Position numbers and translations under genes: made by a program. From contig NZ_JNNO01000013.1 of assembly GCF_000735585.1 (NCBI RefSeq), forward strand, positions 22,397-86,396: a DNA stretch of 64,000 nt. The letters are read 5' to 3'. The notes below the pieces were generated by a model that made no database searches, had not been told where the DNA came from, and saw only the letters and a list, made by a program, of their open reading frames with translations. This document shows, piece by piece, positions 51,560-58,502 of this stretch. Every line of letters begins with the position of its first letter. Position 1 is the first letter of the stretch. This stretch comes from Devosia sp. LC5 (GTDB lineage: Bacteria; Pseudomonadota; Alphaproteobacteria; Rhizobiales; Devosiaceae).

Positions 51560-53912
51560 ATGCCAGACAATATCCAAACGCTGCTCGTCTCACTCGAGGC
51601 GCGCGTGGCGGGGTTTGACCGCGAAATGAAACGCGCGGTCGGCATCAGCAACAAAAATGCAAGATCCATCGAGACGCGGTTCGCAGTTATGAACCGCAAC
51701 GTGTCGCGCAGCTTTAGCGACTTTGGTGGCATGATTGGTAAGGCGTTCGCTGGTGCCGCTGCACTTCGCGGTGCTCAGACCTTAGTTGATGCCAGCACAC
51801 GCATTGAAAACAGTCTGAGTCACCGGACTAGCCGGTGAGGAGCTTTCACGGGTCTACGATGACCTGTTTGCCTCTGCGCAGCGAAACTACGCACCTCTTG
51901 AAGCACTCACTACCCTGTACGGTAGGGCTGCAGCCGTCCAGGACGAGCTCGGGGCGTCTTCGCAAGATCTCATCAAATTCACCGACAACATCGCCATAGC
52001 GCTCCGTGTAAACGGGAAGTCTGCAGCGGAGTCGTCGGGCGCCCTGATGCAACTTGGTCAAGCGCTTGGCTCGGCTAGGGTGCAGGCTGAAGAATTCAAC
52101 TCTATCAACGAGGGTGCCCGCCCAATCCTCCAGGCCGCTGCGGCGGGTATTCTGGAAGCCGGAGGGTCTGTAGCGAAGCTGAAGGCCCTAGTTAATGACG
52201 GGAAGATTTCCAATCAGGCATTCTTCCAAGGCATCCAGGCCGGCTCCGTTATCCTTGAGGAAAAACTAGTCGGTGCCGAGGCTTCGGTATCGAACTCGTT
52301 TATTCGCCTTCAGAATGTTCTGATCGACACTGCTGGTAAGATGAATGAGGGAACGGCGGCAAGTAGCATCCTTGCTGATGGCCTTCAGAATTTGTCGGAC
52401 GGTGTCGTAGAATTCGGCGCATGGCTGGAGCAAAATGGCGAAGGTGTAAAAACGTTCTTCGCTGACGTTTCGGAAGCCATCGAGGCAACACAGAAGGCGT
52501 CGCGCGATCTAGGGCAGGCCAGTGGTCTAAGCGGCGTCGGTCGATTTATCGAAGACCTAACCGGGTTGCAGGTGTCTTCGGACTACGCAACGGGCAGCGT
52601 CAAGAGAACTGTCGACCAGATCGAACGGCTATCGGGCGGGGCCACGGATGCGGACCTAGCAATTGCTGCTGCCGAACAGGCTCTTGTCAATTTCGCGGCG
52701 AACGGCGCCAGCGGATTTGGCGAGCTTGAGCCCGTTGTCGATGACTTCATCCAGCAATTGCTGGAAGGCAGGGGCACTGCAGAAACTGCAGCCGAAGCAA
52801 TCAATGCTATCGGCAGCGCCGGAGATTTCGGTTCGCTAATCGGCCAACTCGGCGGTTTGGTGGACGCGTTATTCTCCGTACGGAGCGAAGCGGTTGCTAC
52901 CGCCGCTGCCGTTGCCGCAGCTCAGCGTGGTGAAACCTCTCGCACGAACATTGAGGGTCAGCGCGCTGAACAGTTAGCGAACCGTCCAAAGCCTACCGTC
53001 ACTGTGAAGCCGATTACCGCGGCGGACTATCCGGTCTTGGGCGGTTCTGGCAGCGGACGGGATGGCCGTTCATCCGGTGAGCGCTTCGCCGACGCACTTA
53101 AAAACCAAGCCGAAGAAAACCGCCTGCTCGCTGAGAAAACAGCCCTTCAGGCAACTTTAAACCCCTTGATCAACGACTACGGCTTCGCGGTCGAAAAACT
53201 ACGGGTTGCTCAGGAATTGCAATCCGCTGCAACAGCAGCGGGCATCGAACTTGGACCCGATCAACGCGCCCAGATCGAACAACTTGCCGAAGGATACGCA
53301 CAAGCCACCGCAGAAGCGGCACGGCTGGCGGAAGTCCAGGCAGCCACCGTTGAACAAATGGATAGCCTGCGCGAGGCAGGTCAGGATGCGCTGCAGACAG
53401 TCATCGACGGCTTCATCGAAGGCAAGGACGCGGGGGAAATCCTGCTCGGTGTTCTCGCCGATATCGGCAAGCAACTCATCTCGATGGGGATGGGAAGTTT
53501 GTTTGGCGGTAGCTCCGGTGGCTCTGGTCTTCTAGGCCAGTTATTCGGGTTCGAAGACGGTGGTTACACCGGAGCAGGCGGCAAAAGGAAACCTGCGGGC
53601 GTCGTCCACAAAGGTGAAATCGTCTGGTCACAAAGTGACATCGCACGGGCCGGAGGCGTTGGCGTTGTTGAAGCTATGCGGCGCGGGATGTCTGGCTATG
53701 CCGATGGCGGGGTGGTGGCCATGCCTCACATTCCATCTATCCCGCAGGGCCGCGGAGCCACCAGCATCTCGATGCCGATGACCATCAATGCCCCAGGCGC
53801 CGACGCAACGGGCTTGGCCAGCGTAGTGGATGAGGTGCGCAAGCTGCGCACCGAAATGCCGACAATCGCCAAGAAAGCAATGCGGGATTCTCGCAAGTAC
53901 GGACAAGGCTAA
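51560..53912 (+). pseudogene. Tail tape measure protein gene, frameshifted
   Basis: The first frame (51560-51838, 92 residues) starts MPDNIQTLLVSLEARVAGFD and ends at a stop soon after RIENSL. Reading continues in the next frame from about 51819 as VTGLAGEELSRVYDDLFASA...SAAESSGALMQLGQ, without a stop, to 53912. Together they make a tape measure protein of about 783 residues, with GFDREMKRAVG at the N-terminus and the typical C-terminal LLGQLFGFEDGGYTGAGGK and HKGEIVWSQSDIARAGG. A two-base loss (or one extra base) near 51818 explains the break. It would set the tail length of a siphovirus. As read, only a short N-terminal fragment is made, unless ribosomes shift or the 52047 ATG is used. Confidence 0.85.
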
Positions 53913-54178
53913 TGGCAGAGCACCCGGAGTGGCACGAAGAACAGAAGATCATCTATGCCGAGATCATGCGCCGGCCGGACGTGGCTCGACAGGTTTGGAA
54001 GTTCTATGATGGCCCATCGTTCGACGAAGGGTGTTCCGAAGAGCAGTTCGTAGAACTGGCCGCAACAGTTGTAGCGGCGGTGCATTTTCTGTTTACGGAA
54101 GCTGCTCGTGCAGACGCTTCAGCAGAAGACCCGCCAGGACAACCTCCGCGTAGGCTGCCTGAATTTCCGACAGGGTGA
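53912..54178 (+). CDS. Phage-element protein, unknown
   Basis: The 88-residue acidic protein starts MAEHPEWHEEQKIIYAEIMR at TAATG, overlapping the tape-measure stop by one base. The C-terminus is Pro-rich (EDPPGQPPRRLPEFPTG). It is translationally coupled to the tape measure gene. No family is recognised. Confidence 0.6.
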   Translation: MAEHPEWHEEQKIIYAEIMRRPDVARQVWKFYDGPSFDEGCSEEQFVELAATVVAAVHFLFTEAARADASAEDPPGQPPRRLPEFPTG

Positions 54179-54220
54179 TTGTAGCGTCGTGGAGGACGGA
54201 CGGAGGAGTGTCGGAGGTCA

Positions 54221-54442
54221 ATGATGGAACACGAACAAATGATCAGACGAACATCGCCCACCGCCCCAGGCTTGCCAGCACCTTCTCAGATAACGCCGGA
54301 GATGCTTAGGGCAGGGATGGAGGAGTTGTACCGTGATTTACACGCAGGCGACTTCATGGATGAGGATCGGCTCATCAAAGCATACAGCGTTATGTCGGCT
54401 CTCGCTCTGGTGGCGGGGTTAAACGATTTGGCCGCGACCTGA
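54221..54442 (+). CDS. Small phage-element protein, unknown
   Basis: The 73-residue protein contains ITPEMLRAGMEELYRDLHAG, a pattern common in small rhizobial phage proteins. GGAGGTCA lies directly before two ATG codons (54221 and 54224). Its last 53 bases overlap a convergent gene. Confidence 0.6.
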   Translation: MMEHEQMIRRTSPTAPGLPAPSQITPEMLRAGMEELYRDLHAGDFMDEDRLIKAYSVMSALALVAGLNDLAAT

Positions 54443-54899
54443 GGATTATCTGAAATCCATAGATGGCGCTGATGAACCGCAATCGGGATGTATCTTGCTC
54501 CGCGGGCTTACCCATTGCCACTCTTGCAAAGCCTTGCATGGTTGTAAGGCCAGAAGTTTTGTTGGCGATATAGGGGTCATCGAACGAGGTGACCTGCAGA
54601 TCGTGAGCGAATTTGTTCCGGATATCCTTGATTGCGAGAAGGTCGCGGTAAATGTCTTCACTGTAACAGCCTGTCAGCCAACCAAGCCGTATCTTAGTGG
54701 CGAATGCCCCAAATGCCTGGGTTGACCCAAAAATGGAATCAGTGAGCTTTGGGTCGTGAACTAGCCGCCCGACTACTAGTCGCTGCAACATGCCCTCAAC
54801 GGTCGCGCCGCCCACAATCGCACAAGCCCGATCCGAGATCGGCAGATTGAGTTCGTCTACCGCCTCTTTTTCGGCTTTTGCATCCACTGTGTCGGCCAT
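54390..54899 (-). CDS. MtlR/DUF4145-like helical protein with a HEPN-type motif, cargo
   Basis: The 169-residue protein has ISDRACAIVGGATVEGMLQR, then FGAFATKIRLGWLTGCYSED and LLAIKDIRNKFAHDL, the arrangement of the mannitol-repressor-like (MtlR) family. R94-N-K-F-A-H99 fits the R-x4-6-H motif of HEPN proteins. Roles could include RNA cleavage or regulation; no mannitol genes are near. It lies on the minus strand among plus-strand phage genes, as cargo often does. The 230 bases upstream (54900-55129) show no gene. Confidence 0.65.
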   Translation of the reverse strand: MADTVDAKAEKEAVDELNLPISDRACAIVGGATVEGMLQRLVVGRLVHDPKLTDSIFGSTQAFGAFATKIRLGWLTGCYSEDIYRDLLAIKDIRNKFAHDLQVTSFDDPYIANKTSGLTTMQGFARVAMGKPAEQDTSRLRFISAIYGFQIILRSRPNRLTPPPEREPT

Positions 54900-55129
54900 C
54901 TGTTCTTCCCAAATCCAAGCGGACTGAGAGGATCAGAGCCGTCATAGAGAGTCACCGGGAACGAAACCAGATTTCCATGGCAATTGCTGAGCCTTACGAC
55001 TTCTGGGATCGGCGGTCACGTCGACCACACCGTCGTATCCATGGCCGGCGTCGAGACACGCCAGGTGCATCGCTGGCCAGATGTCGTGGGCGAGATGATC
55101 AGGCCGTTACTTCCGGCCGAACAGTCCTG

Positions 55130-55327
55130 CTAGCAGCCCCACAGACTCCACGATGTTCGAGAGTAGGAGCGATTGTACGCTGCTCTCTTGGGGCTCGTGA
55201 TCCAACCCCATCCACGCGGTGCTTTCACACCCAAATTGTGACGCACCACACGCTTGAGCGACGTGCGGGCTGCGAAGCTTTTTTTAAGGGACGGCTTCCT
55301 GATCCCGAATGGGTTTCGACGCGTCAT
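55130..55327 (-). CDS. Small basic phage protein
   Basis: The 65-residue product starts MTRRNPFGIRKPSLKKSFAA and contains GWGWITSPKRAAYNRSYSRT, a pattern I associate with short basic proteins of phage elements. GGGGGATATAC lies before the ATG at 55327. It is on the minus strand. Function unknown; it may bind nucleic acid. Confidence 0.6.
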   Translation of the reverse strand: MTRRNPFGIRKPSLKKSFAARTSLKRVVRHNLGVKAPRGWGWITSPKRAAYNRSYSRTSWSLWGC

Positions 55328-55385
55328 GTATATCCCCCAAGACTTTAGCAACAATCAAATATAGCCAAATCTCCAAAGAGACCCT

Positions 55386-55408
55386 GCCCGCCTTGTGCGG
55401 GCTTTTTT
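55386..55408 (+). terminator. Intrinsic terminator
   Basis: GCCCGC-CTTGT-GCGGGC stem followed by TTTTTT. Confidence 0.85.
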
Positions 55409-55424
55409 CATAGGGGGGCCACCA

Positions 55425-55553
55425 ATGGCCGTTTTTACTACAATCACGAGCACCCTTGTCGGTCTAGGAATGAGTGCCATGATGGCCGGCATTACTACTC
55501 CCGCAATCAAATCAACCAAGAAAACTTACGTACGCAAAGGAAGCATGAAATGA
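55425..55553 (+). CDS. Very small membrane-type phage protein
   Basis: The 42-residue frame starts MAVFTTITSTLVGLGMSAMM after AGGGGGGCCACCA and has one hydrophobic helix followed by a basic tail (KSTKKTYVRKGSMK). Its TGA overlaps the next start (ATGA). The coupling and clear ribosome site support translation. Confidence 0.6.
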   Translation: MAVFTTITSTLVGLGMSAMMAGITTPAIKSTKKTYVRKGSMK

Positions 55554-56185
55554 CCGCTATCAACGCGTTGGTGACGAGTGACGCGGCCCACATGTTCACC
55601 GACGGTGGCCTTTACGGTCAGGCCGAGGGTAAGCTCGTTTCGTTCGGCACGAAAGTACAACTTTTCCCTCACCTGAATGCTGTCGCAGCATGCAGCGGAT
55701 GGGCACACATGGGATACGTTATCTGGGACGCCCTAAGTGATCGGAACTTCCAGAGCTTTGACGAACTCGCCGCGGGCTTCGGCGATGCCATTCGCGTTTA
55801 TCTTAATCGAGAGACATGGACCCACCGCGATTTTTTCGAGGCCGTGCTCGCCGGATGGTCGGAAAGCGCCGACGAGCCCCAAGTTTGGGTTGTCCAGAAC
55901 GCTGCCAACAATACGCCCGCATATGTCCCGCGGCAGGTCAGCGAAACCACGACCCCATATAATCTCGCTATTGGCGCGGTCGTCCTCGATCCATCTGATC
56001 CTGTCACATATGGGCTGTCGGTCCTAGAGAAACAGCGAAGTGAAAAATGGGATACCGCCAACGGATCCAGGAGCATCCACGCGGTTGGAGGCTTCGCTCA
56101 GCACACTATTGTTGATCGCAGCGGGATCAAAACCAGGGTATTAAGACGATGGCCCGACAAGGTCGGGGAGCCAGTTGCGCTCTAG
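55550..56185 (+). CDS. Ntn-hydrolase-like (proteasome-fold) phage protein
   Basis: The 211-residue protein starts MTAINALVTSDAAHMFTDGG, followed by KLVSFGTKVQLFPHLNAVAA. This N-terminal beta-sandwich pattern, with a small nucleophile-type residue right after the Met (Thr2), is that of proteasome-like Ntn hydrolases in tail regions of some rhizobial phages. If Thr2 is exposed after Met removal it could be catalytic. Its substrate is unknown. The 242 bases after it (56186-56427) hold no gene. Confidence 0.65.
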   Translation: MTAINALVTSDAAHMFTDGGLYGQAEGKLVSFGTKVQLFPHLNAVAACSGWAHMGYVIWDALSDRNFQSFDELAAGFGDAIRVYLNRETWTHRDFFEAVLAGWSESADEPQVWVVQNAANNTPAYVPRQVSETTTPYNLAIGAVVLDPSDPVTYGLSVLEKQRSEKWDTANGSRSIHAVGGFAQHTIVDRSGIKTRVLRRWPDKVGEPVAL

Positions 56186-56427
56186 CATACATATGACGCG
56201 TGTACGCGCTGGCATACGCCTTCTATCCATCTCGGCAGACAGTTGCCCTAAGCGCGCAGTCATACCCGTGATTTTCGCCAACCAGCAGCGCGCGCTTCCT
56301 CCTCGGAGCAGAACCACCGTTCGCCGTGTGACGGCTAATCATGGATTTAATATATTCTCTTCAGCTTGTGGCGGACGGAACCCTCCGAACGCAAGATGAT
56401 CCCGGTGGCGTGAGCCTTGGCCGAAAT

Positions 56428-56715
56428 CTAGCCAAGTAAGAATACCGCGATGAGCTGGAAGGCAAAGCCGGCAAACATCAGGCCCAGGCCTGCTCGCGAC
56501 AATGCGGTGAAACGCCTCTTTCGATCGCGCTTGCGCTTTACCCACGCTGCATAGGTTTCCCCGGTGGACATGGTGTAATCGCTTGGCAGTTCGCCAACGC
56601 CAATACTTACCGAAGTGTCATGATCGGGCTGCGGGTGCCCCCAAACAAACGCAAAAATCACTCCCACCATGTTAAGAGTCAGGCCAATCGTAGCTAGCAG
56701 TGCTGCAGCGCTCAT
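56428..56715 (-). CDS. Small two-span membrane protein, phage element
   Basis: The 95-residue protein has an N-terminal membrane helix (ALLATIGLTLNMVGVIFAFV), a polar middle with TGETYAAWVKRKRDRKRRFT and a second helix (GLGLMFAGFAFQLIAVFLLG). It is the last of a compact minus-strand row (56428-57648) that begins with the XRE repressor. The ATG overlaps the upstream gene's stop by 4 bases. Such proteins are sometimes exclusion or holin-like; no evidence separates these here. Confidence 0.65.
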   Translation of the reverse strand: MSAAALLATIGLTLNMVGVIFAFVWGHPQPDHDTSVSIGVGELPSDYTMSTGETYAAWVKRKRDRKRRFTALSRAGLGLMFAGFAFQLIAVFLLG

Positions 56716-56930
56716 CCACCTTCCTCATCATTGACTGTTCTTGGATGCGCCCACGGCAACAAATCCGCAACGTATCCATCGCCGCTGAAATACGACAAAA
56801 TCGCCTGGCCGTCCTCGCTGTCAAAAGCGGGGTCGTTGCCGTCGGCGCCGGACAACAGAACACCTATGATTTGGTATGCTTGGCCAAGCTTGGCCTCGAG
56901 CTCGGCTATGCGGTCGGTGGGTGTCATCAA
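56712..56930 (-). CDS. Small phage-element protein, unknown
   Basis: The 72-residue acidic protein (MMTPTDRIAELEAKLGQAYQ) begins with a likely coiled coil and carries GQAILSYFSGDGYVADLLPW. It overlaps its neighbours by 4 bases on both sides, a sign of a coupled operon. No family is recognised. Confidence 0.65.
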   Translation of the reverse strand: MMTPTDRIAELEAKLGQAYQIIGVLLSGADGNDPAFDSEDGQAILSYFSGDGYVADLLPWAHPRTVNDEEGG

Positions 56931-57118
56931 GGCTTCCCTTTCACTTTTCTAGCCGCCTTCTTCTCCGCTGCGTCTTTCCGCACCCTTGCCCATGAAGCCT
57001 CTGCTGCCTCTTTCCTCATTTCGGCGTGCTCGGCTTCCACCCATGAGTGGAGTTCATACAGGTCCGCCATGTCTTTGGCCGAGACCTCCCGCACCAGCAA
57101 GTACCAGACGTTCGACAC
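56927..57118 (-). CDS. Phage-element protein whose reading frame extends upstream without a normal start
   Basis: With the first available start (GTG at 57118) the product is 63 residues and ends in a Lys/Ala-rich helix. However, the same frame is open and protein-like up to 57310, reading ...FERFGTIPQVGDILGDHPFD...VIRRWFITDTV before the GTG. The natural start would then be an ATA (57308-57310) overlapping the TAG stop of the repressor gene. A lost ATG or a base error is likely; the full protein would have 127 residues. Confidence 0.55.
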   Translation of the reverse strand: MSNVWYLLVREVSAKDMADLYELHSWVEAEHAEMRKEAAEASWARVRKDAAEKKAARKVKGKP

Positions 57119-57306
57119 GGTGTCGGTGATGAACCAGCGACGGATAACCTCGACGCTCTCGATTTCATCGAATGGGTGGTCCCCTAGAATATCACCAACC
57201 TGGGGGATGGTGCCGAACCGCTCAAAGGGAAAATCGCCGACTGGCTCGAGGGAACCGTCTTCGGCGTATTGCGCGAGCCGAATGATAGGTCGGATTTCTG
57301 TCTCGG

Positions 57307-57648
57307 CTATTTCTTGTCTTCCTCATCCCGAAGCGGCGCCCCCGCTATATGGCGTTGCATGGCTCCGCGGTGGGAGCCCTCGGCGGCGAGTTTGACCTTC
57401 GGCGTGAACCCGGTCTTCAAGCGAACTCCCGTGCCGCCTTCGGCTTGCGAGCCCTCATCCAGGAAAACTGCACCGGCAGTCTCGAGTGCGGCGCGGATGG
57501 CGGCAAGATTGTTTGTGCCTGGCGTCCTGCGGCCCTTTTCGAAATCGACAATAGTGTTGCGGGAGACCTTAGCCTCGATTGCCAGAACCGCTTGGTCCAT
57601 TTCGATGAGCCCTCGGGCGGCCCGGCATTGTGCAGGTGTAATGGTCAT
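57307..57648 (-). CDS. XRE-family helix-turn-helix regulator (likely element repressor)
   Basis: The 113-residue protein starts MTITPAQCRAARGLIEMDQA. Its HTH runs from about residue 5 to 58 (VLAIEAKVSRNTIVDFEKGR) and is followed by AAIRAALETAGAVFLDEG, the usual layout of small rhizobial Cro/CI-like regulators. The C-terminal 40 residues are polar. It is divergent from the gene at 57734 across a palindromic operator and heads a minus-strand row. It probably keeps the element quiet. Confidence 0.85.
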   Translation of the reverse strand: MTITPAQCRAARGLIEMDQAVLAIEAKVSRNTIVDFEKGRRTPGTNNLAAIRAALETAGAVFLDEGSQAEGGTGVRLKTGFTPKVKLAAEGSHRGAMQRHIAGAPLRDEEDKK

Positions 57649-57649
57649 T

Positions 57650-57710
57650 ATGCCCAATGTTACGCATGGTGTTGACAAACCGCCCGATGTTGGGCATGAT
57701 GCTCAACATC
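57650..57710. promoter_or_regulatory. Divergent promoter and operators of the repressor region
   Basis: GATGTTGGGCAT-G-ATGCTCAACATC (57686-57710) is a 25-bp palindrome with one mismatch. ATGCCCAATGTT (57650-57661) is a further, inverted half-site. For the rightward gene, TTGACA (57672-57677) and CATGAT (57695-57700) are 17 bases apart, and the palindrome covers the -10 box. Confidence 0.75.
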
Positions 57711-57733
57711 GAACATTGCATGAAGGGGCCAAG

Positions 57734-57955
57734 ATGCGCAATACCGAGGATACCAGCAACGTGACGCCGATCCGTCCGGCAATGCCGGTTGGAAGACTGC
57801 CGGAGGCCCCACGCCTCTTTGATCACTCTAAGCCGGTCAGCTTCGGAGACCTTCTTCTCATTGCCGGGCGCATCGACGAAATTCGTCGGGACAATGAGTG
57901 CAGCACCGCGGAGGCGATGGTGATCGCCATCGTGGACGACATGGACGCAGCCTAA
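57734..57955 (+). CDS. Small regulator-side protein of the element, unknown
   Basis: The 73-residue protein starts MRNTEDTSNVTPIRPAMPVG with GAAGGGGCCAAG ahead of it, and ends in a helix EIRRDNECSTAEAMVIAIVD. It is the first gene of the rightward transcript under the repressor operator, the place of a Cro-like or early gene in phages, but no HTH is evident. Confidence 0.6.
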   Translation: MRNTEDTSNVTPIRPAMPVGRLPEAPRLFDHSKPVSFGDLLLIAGRIDEIRRDNECSTAEAMVIAIVDDMDAA

Positions 57956-58235
57956 CCGCGAAGGGGTTCGCGACTACTGCTCAAGCAGCAGCTTCCAACC
58001 GCGAGGCGAATGGGCCTGAGCGAGCGGCGGCCTGAGAACCGCCGAGGCCGGGTCGTCTCCCTGAGATTGGCTCGGCCAACCATCCACCACCCTGCCCCGC
58101 GCTGGTGGTGGCAGCGCGGGAATTTTCTTGACTTTTCAGGGCTTTTCGCTTATGCAGATGGAATTGAGAAGAGCCAAGACCTGCACCCGCCGTCCGTTCA
58201 CGGGCGGTTTTGTTTTGCCGTCTTGGATGCACTCA
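57956..58235 (+). other. Structured non-coding leader before xis and int
   Basis: Three hairpins lie in this 280-base gap: CGCGAA-GGGG-TTCGCG (57957-57972), CCCGCGCTG-N7-CAGCGCGGG (58096-58120, followed by AATTTTCTT) and CCGCC-N11-GGCGG followed by TTTTGTTTT (58187-58215). The last two look like terminators that a rightward transcript must pass before reaching xis and int. A short RNA or attenuation is possible. Confidence 0.5.
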
Positions 58236-58502
58236 ATGACACCAGCAAACGATAACTCTCCATCACGCCGCGCCAGTGCGTTGCCGTTAGGCGTGCGTCC
58301 GCGAGGCCTCTGTAGGGCCGCGGCCGCAGAGTACGTCGGGGTCAGCTCGTCACTGTTCGACGATATGGTCGAGGATGGCAGGATGCCCCAACCCAAAATG
58401 GCCAACACGCGCACGGTTTGGGATGCGGTGGCACTCGATATTGCTTTTGATGCCCTACCATCAAGGGGCGCCGTCAACCCGTGGGATACGGCGTATGGCT
58501 AA
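58236..58502 (+). CDS. AlpA/excisionase-like small DNA-binding protein
   Basis: The 88-residue protein starts MTPANDNSPSRRASALPLGV and contains LCRAAAAEYVGVSSSLFDDM and VEDGRMPQPKMANTRTVWDA, a winged helix of the AlpA/Xis type (a site-recognising helix, then DGRMP-Pxx). It overlaps the integrase gene by 8 bases, the usual place for an excisionase. It would steer the integrase towards excision. Confidence 0.8.
   Translation: MTPANDNSPSRRASALPLGVRPRGLCRAAAAEYVGVSSSLFDDMVEDGRMPQPKMANTRTVWDAVALDIAFDALPSRGAVNPWDTAYG

Noticed and set aside
54878..55348. 156-residue plus-strand frame after the MtlR-like gene
   Set aside because: Arg/His/Pro-rich with no domain; most of it is antisense to, or beside, the small basic phage gene at 55130-55327, which has a better start site.
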